Positions 6,189 through 10,107 of a stretch of DNA of 10,107 nt are shown here, one piece after another. The notes beneath the pieces are model-generated. The model made no database searches, was not told the origin of the DNA, and saw only the letters and a list, made by a program, of their open reading frames with translations. Numbering within the stretch: position 1 is the stretch's first letter; every line of letters begins with the position of its first letter. The translations under genes were made by a program, and so were the position numbers. Source of the DNA: Kmv34 sp964524965 (GTDB taxonomy: Bacteria; Aerophobota; Aerophobia; Aerophobales; B3-G15). The stretch lies in assembly GCA_964524965.1 (NCBI GenBank), contig CAZGDY010000057.1:1-10107 (forward strand). The letters are read 5' to 3'.

Positions 6189-7484
6189 TTATAGCATCCT
6201 TAATTTTTCCATAATTTCATCTACGTATCTGGTATAATATTTTAACTGGAAAAGTTCTTTTATTTCTTTTTCACTAAGAAGGGTGCGAATATCTTTATTT
6301 TCTTCAACTATTTCTTTAAAATTTTTCTTTTCCTCCCAGCTACGCATTGTATTTTTTTGAATCAACTTGTAGGCATCCTCACGCGATAGTCCTTTTTCGA
6401 TGAGTTTAAGCATTAATCTTTGAGAAAAGAAGACCCCTCCTGATAATTCTAGATTTTTTTTCATATTTTCCGGGTATAAGCGCAGGTTTTCCATAAGTTC
6501 GATAAACTTTACCAACATATAATTCATCAGGATTGTAGAATCAGGAAGAATAACTCTTTCGCAGGATGAATGAGAAATATCTCTTTCGCCCCAAAGGGCA
6601 ATATTTTCCAGAGCTGCTTGCAAATTAGACCGCATAATCCGGGCAAGACCGCAGATTCTCTCGCAAATTATTGGGTTTTTTTTATGAGGCATAGCTGAGG
6701 AACCTTTTTGTTTTATGCTAAACCCTTCCTCTATTTCTCGAATTTCTGTGCGATGCAGTCCCCTTATCTCCAAGCAAAATTTGTCTAAGGAACAGGCGAG
6801 TATAGCCAAGTTACTCAGGTAAAAACAGTGTCTGTCTCTTTGGATTATTTGATTGGATATCGGAGATGGTTTTAGTCCTAATTTTTCACAAACCCACTTT
6901 TCTATCTCAGGGTCAAGATGAGCGTAAGTTCCTACTGCTCCTGATATTTTCCCAAAAGCTATCTCCTCGCTGGCTCTTTTTATCCTTTTTAAGCTTCTTT
7001 CAACTTCTTGGTGCCATAGGGCAAATTTTAATCCTAAAGTAATAGGCTCAGCATGAACTCCGTGGGTTCTTCCCATCATAATGGTATCTTTATGCTCATG
7101 AGCTTTTTTCTTTAATATTTTTAATAATTTTTCAATATCAGCAATAATTATTTTAGATGTTCTTTTTAACTGGACGGCTAATGTTGTATCTAAGATATCC
7201 GATGAGGTAAGTCCAAAATGAATATATTTAGAAGAAGGTCCTACCCGGTCGGAAAGATCACTAAGGAAAGCTATTACATCGTGTTTTACTTGTTTTTCGA
7301 TTTTTTCAATTTTTTCTTTGCTAAACCCTGCTTTTTTTTTAATTTCATCGACTTCTTGGAGAGGTATTTTCCCTAATTTAGCCCAGGCCTCACATACTAA
7401 AAGCTCAATAGTTAGCCATATTTTAAATTTTTCTTCTTCGGTCCAAATTTCCTCCATTTGAGGAAGAGTGTAACGGGGAATCAT
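6189..7484 (-). CDS. purB: Adenylosuccinate lyase
   Basis: PurB is a cytosolic homotetrameric lyase of the fumarase/aspartase superfamily. It releases fumarate from SAICAR and from adenylosuccinate in purine synthesis. The 431 residues align along their length with the B. subtilis type, including RYTLPQM at the N-terminus. The catalytic and substrate residues are His68 (VKHDV), His89 (HFGLTSSD) and His141 (GRTHGVHAEP). The flexible signature loop GSSAMPHKKNP lies at 261-271, with Ser263 as the likely base. ISGAVGTYAHLDP and ERDISHSSCERVILPD are also typical of PurB and set it apart from ArgH. The ATG (7482-7484) overlaps the argG TGA as ATGA, with GAGGA upstream inside argG. Following argG directly is unusual, since argH often occupies that place, but the motifs are those of PurB. 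Confidence 0.97.
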   Translation of the reverse strand: MIPRYTLPQMEEIWTEEEKFKIWLTIELLVCEAWAKLGKIPLQEVDEIKKKAGFSKEKIEKIEKQVKHDVIAFLSDLSDRVGPSSKYIHFGLTSSDILDTTLAVQLKRTSKIIIADIEKLLKILKKKAHEHKDTIMMGRTHGVHAEPITLGLKFALWHQEVERSLKRIKRASEEIAFGKISGAVGTYAHLDPEIEKWVCEKLGLKPSPISNQIIQRDRHCFYLSNLAILACSLDKFCLEIRGLHRTEIREIEEGFSIKQKGSSAMPHKKNPIICERICGLARIMRSNLQAALENIALWGERDISHSSCERVILPDSTILMNYMLVKFIELMENLRLYPENMKKNLELSGGVFFSQRLMLKLIEKGLSREDAYKLIQKNTMRSWEEKKNFKEIVEENKDIRTLLSEKEIKELFQLKYYTRYVDEIMEKLRML

Positions 7485-8686
7485 TGTTTTTTCCTCACTT
7501 TAGTTAAAGTTGTAATAGGTAGTCCCCAAAGATGGATAAATCCAGGGGCAGCCTTTTGGTCAAAAATATCCTCTTTGGTGTAAGTAGCAAGTTTCAGATT
7601 ATAAAGGGAAAAAGGAGATTTCCTTCCCACTACTTGGCAAGTTCCTTTAAAAAGTTTGACCTTGATTGCGCCTGTAACCCATTTTTGCGTTGTTGTGATA
7701 AAACTGTCTAACGCTTCTCGCAAGGGAGAACACCAGAGTCCGTTGTAAACTAACCTGGCATAGTGGTTGGAGATTAAGGGTTTGAAATGAAGAACATCTT
7801 TATCAAGAGTTAAACTCTCAAGTTCCTGATGAGCTTGATGGAGAATAACAGCAGCTGGCGCCTCGTATATCTCTCTGGATTTAATTCCTACCAATCTGTT
7901 TTCCAAAGTGTCGATTCTACCCACTCCATTTTCTCCTCCTACCTGATTTAATATCTGGATTAATTCGACTAATGGGTATTTTTCCCCGTTTATTCCTATT
8001 GGAGAACCTTTATCAAAATCAATTTTTAGGTAAGTGGGTTTTGAGGGAACATTTTCTAAATTCTGAATAATTTGAAAACTATTTGCAGGAGGCTCTTGCC
8101 AGAGGTCTTCCAGTGGTCCACACTCTACACTTATTCCCCATAAGTTACGGTCAATTGAATAAGCAGAGTTTTTTTTAGCCTCAAGAGGGATATGATGAGC
8201 TTTGGCATACTCTATTTCCTCTTCCCTGGAAGTAAGCTCCCATTCTCTTACTGGAGCAAGAATTTTAATTTGAGGAGAGATTGCCTGGATTGTAATCTCA
8301 AATCTCACTTGGTCATTTCCTTTACCGGTACACCCGTGAGCAATAGCCTCAGCTCCCTCTTTTTCTGCAATTTTGATAAGTTCTTTAGCAATAAGCGGTC
8401 GAGCCAAAGCAGTTGCCAGAGGATACTTTCCTTCATAAAGTGCTCCAGCTTTTAAGGCAGGAAGAACATAATTTAGAGCAAATTCTTCCCGCAAGTCTTT
8501 AATATAAGATCGCACTGCTCCTGTTTTTTCCGCTTTTTCTTTAATTTCCTTTAACATCTGTCCCTGTCCTAAATCGGCCGTGAAGGTTACAATCTCGGTT
8601 TCATATTTTTCCTTCAACCAGTGAAGCATCACAGAAGTATCCAGGCCTCCAGAGTAGGCCAAAACAATTTTTTTTATCTTTTCCAT
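7481..8686 (-). CDS. argG: Argininosuccinate synthase
   Basis: ArgG condenses citrulline and aspartate using ATP to give argininosuccinate, the penultimate step of arginine synthesis. The 401-residue length is normal for the family (about 400). The N-terminal ATP pyrophosphatase loop AYSGGLDTS is at 10-18, followed by the TADLGQG strand (37-43), LYEGKYPLATALARPL (83-98) and the AMP/citrulline-binding AHGCTGKGNDQVRFE (116-130). Later family blocks include NLWGIS and GVGRID. The C-terminal domain is intact. The ATG (8684-8686) has AAAGGG about 10 nt upstream. The gene starts 79 nt after argF and overlaps purB by 4 nt. No argH is present in the window. Confidence 0.97.
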   Translation of the reverse strand: MEKIKKIVLAYSGGLDTSVMLHWLKEKYETEIVTFTADLGQGQMLKEIKEKAEKTGAVRSYIKDLREEFALNYVLPALKAGALYEGKYPLATALARPLIAKELIKIAEKEGAEAIAHGCTGKGNDQVRFEITIQAISPQIKILAPVREWELTSREEEIEYAKAHHIPLEAKKNSAYSIDRNLWGISVECGPLEDLWQEPPANSFQIIQNLENVPSKPTYLKIDFDKGSPIGINGEKYPLVELIQILNQVGGENGVGRIDTLENRLVGIKSREIYEAPAAVILHQAHQELESLTLDKDVLHFKPLISNHYARLVYNGLWCSPLREALDSFITTTQKWVTGAIKVKLFKGTCQVVGRKSPFSLYNLKLATYTKEDIFDQKAAPGFIHLWGLPITTLTKVRKKQ

Positions 8687-8706
8687 TCAAAACACCCTTT
8701 AGTTTT

Positions 8707-8736
8707 ATTTAAAAAAAGCAGGTCTATTTTTGTCAC
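8707..8736 (-). promoter_or_regulatory. Weak candidate promoter in the argF-argG gap
   Basis: The 79-nt gap contains, on the minus strand, GTGACA (8731-8736, five of six -35 bases) and, 18 nt on, TTAAAT (8707-8712, four of six -10 bases), followed by the argG ribosome site. It might give argG-purB-lpxA-uppP an internal promoter. In such AT-rich sequence this is only a suggestion; I see no ARG-box-like palindrome. Confidence 0.22.
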
Positions 8737-8765
8737 CTTAGATATCTGTTTTTGATCTTGCTTTT

Positions 8766-9683
8766 TCAGCTCATTAGTTTAATTAGTAAAGCTTTTTGGA
8801 TGTGAAGTCTGTTCTCTGCTTGTTCCCATACTATACTGTTTTTCCCGTCGATAACCTCATCAGTGATTTCATGACCTCGATGAGCAGGCAGACAGTGCAT
8901 CACCATAGCATCAGGTTTGGCTAAAGATAATAGCGATTTATTCACCTGATATGGTTTAAAAATTTTTTCTTTCTCATCCTTTTCTTTTTCTTGACCCATG
9001 CTCACCCAGACATCAGTATAGATTACATCAGCTTTTTCCACTGCAATCTCCGGGTTTGTAGTTATTGTTATTCTTTTTTTTAATTCTTTTCCCTTTATTT
9101 TCTTCATGAATAAAGATTGGGGCTTATATTTTTCTGGACTGGCAATTATTAGCTCAACCCCTAATTTTGCAGCTCCTAAAATTAAGGAATGGCAAACATT
9201 GTTTCCATCTCCCACGTAAGCCATTTTCATATTTTGATTTAGTTTTCCCTCTCGCCAAAGCGTATAATAATCGGCCATCACCTGGCAGGGATGCAAAAGA
9301 TTGGTAAGAGCATTGATTACGGGAATATCTGCAGTTTTGGCAAATCTTTCCACTCTTTTTTGTTCATAAGTGCGAATGACTATTGCTTGAGCGTATCTGG
9401 AAAGAACTTTGGCTGTATCCTCCAGAGATTCACTTTTTCCCAGGTGAATATCCTGAGCTGATAAGAAAATGGAGGCTGCTCCCAATTGATAAGCTGCTAC
9501 CTCAAAGGAAACCCTTGTTCTGGTAGAAGGTTTTTCAAAAATAAGGACACAAGTTTTTCCCTTTAAAGGTTGATAGGAGCCATCTTTTTTAGATGTAATG
9601 TCTCGCAAATCCTCTGCTAAGTGAAAAATTTCATGAATTTCCTTAGTCTTTAAATTCCAAATAGATATAAAATCTTTTTTCAT
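8766..9683 (-). CDS. argF: Ornithine carbamoyltransferase
   Basis: ArgF carbamoylates ornithine to citrulline, feeding ArgG downstream. The 305-residue length fits the family. The carbamoyl-phosphate loop is STRTR at 53-57, with HPCQ at 131-134 and GDGNNVCHSL at 158-167. The ornithine side has Asp224 and the SMG loop at 228-230, then HCLPAHRG at 263-270 with the catalytic Cys265. These mark the anabolic OTCase and exclude aspartate carbamoyltransferase, which lacks SMG and HCLPAHRG. The ATG (9681-9683) overlaps the upstream gatB TGA by 4 nt (ATGA); only a weak GGA lies upstream, so translation probably depends on coupling to gatB. Confidence 0.97.
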   Translation of the reverse strand: MKKDFISIWNLKTKEIHEIFHLAEDLRDITSKKDGSYQPLKGKTCVLIFEKPSTRTRVSFEVAAYQLGAASIFLSAQDIHLGKSESLEDTAKVLSRYAQAIVIRTYEQKRVERFAKTADIPVINALTNLLHPCQVMADYYTLWREGKLNQNMKMAYVGDGNNVCHSLILGAAKLGVELIIASPEKYKPQSLFMKKIKGKELKKRITITTNPEIAVEKADVIYTDVWVSMGQEKEKDEKEKIFKPYQVNKSLLSLAKPDAMVMHCLPAHRGHEITDEVIDGKNSIVWEQAENRLHIQKALLIKLMS

Positions 9684-10107
9684 TTAATTTTTCCAGAAAA
9701 GTTTTTAAGTTTTTTTTCAATTATTTGATTGGCCATTTGAGGATTGGCTTTACCTTTTGCCTTTCTCATTAGTTGGCCCACTAAAAATTTAATTGCCTGA
9801 TATTTACCTTCTTGCCAATCTTTTACTGCTTTTGGATTTTCCTGAATTACTTTTTCTGCTAATTTATCCAGACTTTGTTCATCGCTTATTTGTCGCATTC
9901 CTTTTTCTTCTATTATCTGACTCGCTCCCTTGCCTGTTTTAAACATTTGCTCCATTACTTCTTTTGCCATAGTTGCAGAAAGTGTTCCTTTTTCTATTTC
10001 TGTTAAAAGGTTAGCCATTCCTGCCGGACTAATCTTTATTTTAGTTATCTTTTCTTGTTTTAAAAGTCTCATAAAATCGCTCATTATCCAATTACTTACT
10101 ATCTTAG
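9680..10107 (-). CDS. gatB: Asp-tRNA(Asn)/Glu-tRNA(Gln) amidotransferase subunit B, C-terminal part (5' partial)
   Basis: The frame stays open to the right edge, so the ATG at 10082-10084 is internal and the gene begins outside the window. The codons before it read KIVSNWI, continuing into MSDFMRLL, which is the GatB helical-domain motif (usually ANWI-x-(G/S)-(D/E)-LLR-L). The rest is the YqeY-like tail domain, which contacts tRNA, with GKGASQIIEEKG, QISDEQ, ENPKAVKDW and FLVGQLMRKAKGKANP. GatB with GatA and GatC amidates misacylated Glu-tRNA(Gln) or Asp-tRNA(Asn), so the organism probably uses this indirect route for Gln or Asn charging. It is not a free-standing YqeY protein. The TGA overlaps argF by 4 nt; gatA and gatC may lie beyond the edge. 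Confidence 0.93.
   Translation of the reverse strand, partial: KIVSNWIMSDFMRLLKQEKITKIKISPAGMANLLTEIEKGTLSATMAKEVMEQMFKTGKGASQIIEEKGMRQISDEQSLDKLAEKVIQENPKAVKDWQEGKYQAIKFLVGQLMRKAKGKANPQMANQIIEKKLKNFSGKIK

Noticed and set aside
8711..8766. Possible terminator between argF and argG (AAAAAGCA paired with TGCTTTTT)
   Set aside because: The stem is only 8 bp and mostly A-T, the loop is 38 nt, and the T-run is part of the stem itself; not a credible intrinsic terminator.
10082..10084. ATG as the start of a free-standing 134-residue YqeY-like protein
   Set aside because: The frame continues to the window edge with the GatB motif SNWI directly before it; this is the GatB C-terminus.
1..10107. Mobile elements, CRISPR, toxin-antitoxin or defence genes
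   Set aside because: All coding space is filled by recognisable housekeeping genes; I saw no transposase, integrase, spaced direct repeats or tRNA-like structure.

Overview
The window is AT-rich, densely packed bacterial chromosome (G+C looks well under 40% by eye). It holds nine genes, two of them cut by the window edges. I see no mobile element, RNA gene, CRISPR array or phage gene. LpxA (lipid A synthesis) points to a diderm, Gram-negative-type cell. LpxA, UppP and GatB together with a 3-hexulose-6-phosphate synthase fused to an RraA-like domain, an architecture I know from archaea and some uncultured bacteria, suggests a candidate-phylum bacterium (Omnitrophota, Aerophobota or Atribacterota are possible). 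That placement is inference; the window alone does not fix it.

Layout. The only plus-strand gene (1-1278) is the 3' part of the HPS-RraA fusion. It converges on, and overlaps by 4 bp, a minus-strand block. Read in the direction of transcription from the right edge, this block is gatB (partial), argF, argG, purB, lpxA, uppP, hflX, rpiB and a CorC/HlyC-type membrane protein gene. Junctions gatB/argF and argG/purB are 4-nt ATGA overlaps, lpxA/uppP is a 1-nt TAATG overlap, and purB/lpxA are 1 nt apart. gatB-argF-argG-purB-lpxA-uppP therefore looks like one long operon, with a 79-nt gap before argG. hflX has its own near-consensus promoter. rpiB and corC follow behind a 173-nt gap with a candidate promoter.

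How the genes fit together. HPS run in reverse yields ribulose 5-phosphate. RpiB, two genes away, converts this to ribose 5-phosphate, the precursor of nucleotides. PurB works in purine synthesis and ArgF/ArgG in arginine synthesis; ArgH is not in the window. LpxA and UppP serve the envelope (lipid A and recycling of the undecaprenyl carrier). GatB and HflX serve translation.

Most of the window is ordinary housekeeping. The points that deserve a second look are: (1) hflX, whose conserved N-terminus extends past the first ATG/GTG/TTG start and appears to need an ATA start behind a strong Shine-Dalgarno sequence and promoter; (2) the HPS-RraA fusion with both domain signatures intact; (3) two 16-bp near-identical tandem units over the putative rpiB promoter; (4) substitutions at known active-site positions in LpxA; (5) argG followed by purB where argH is often found. 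I found no convincing undescribed multi-gene system.
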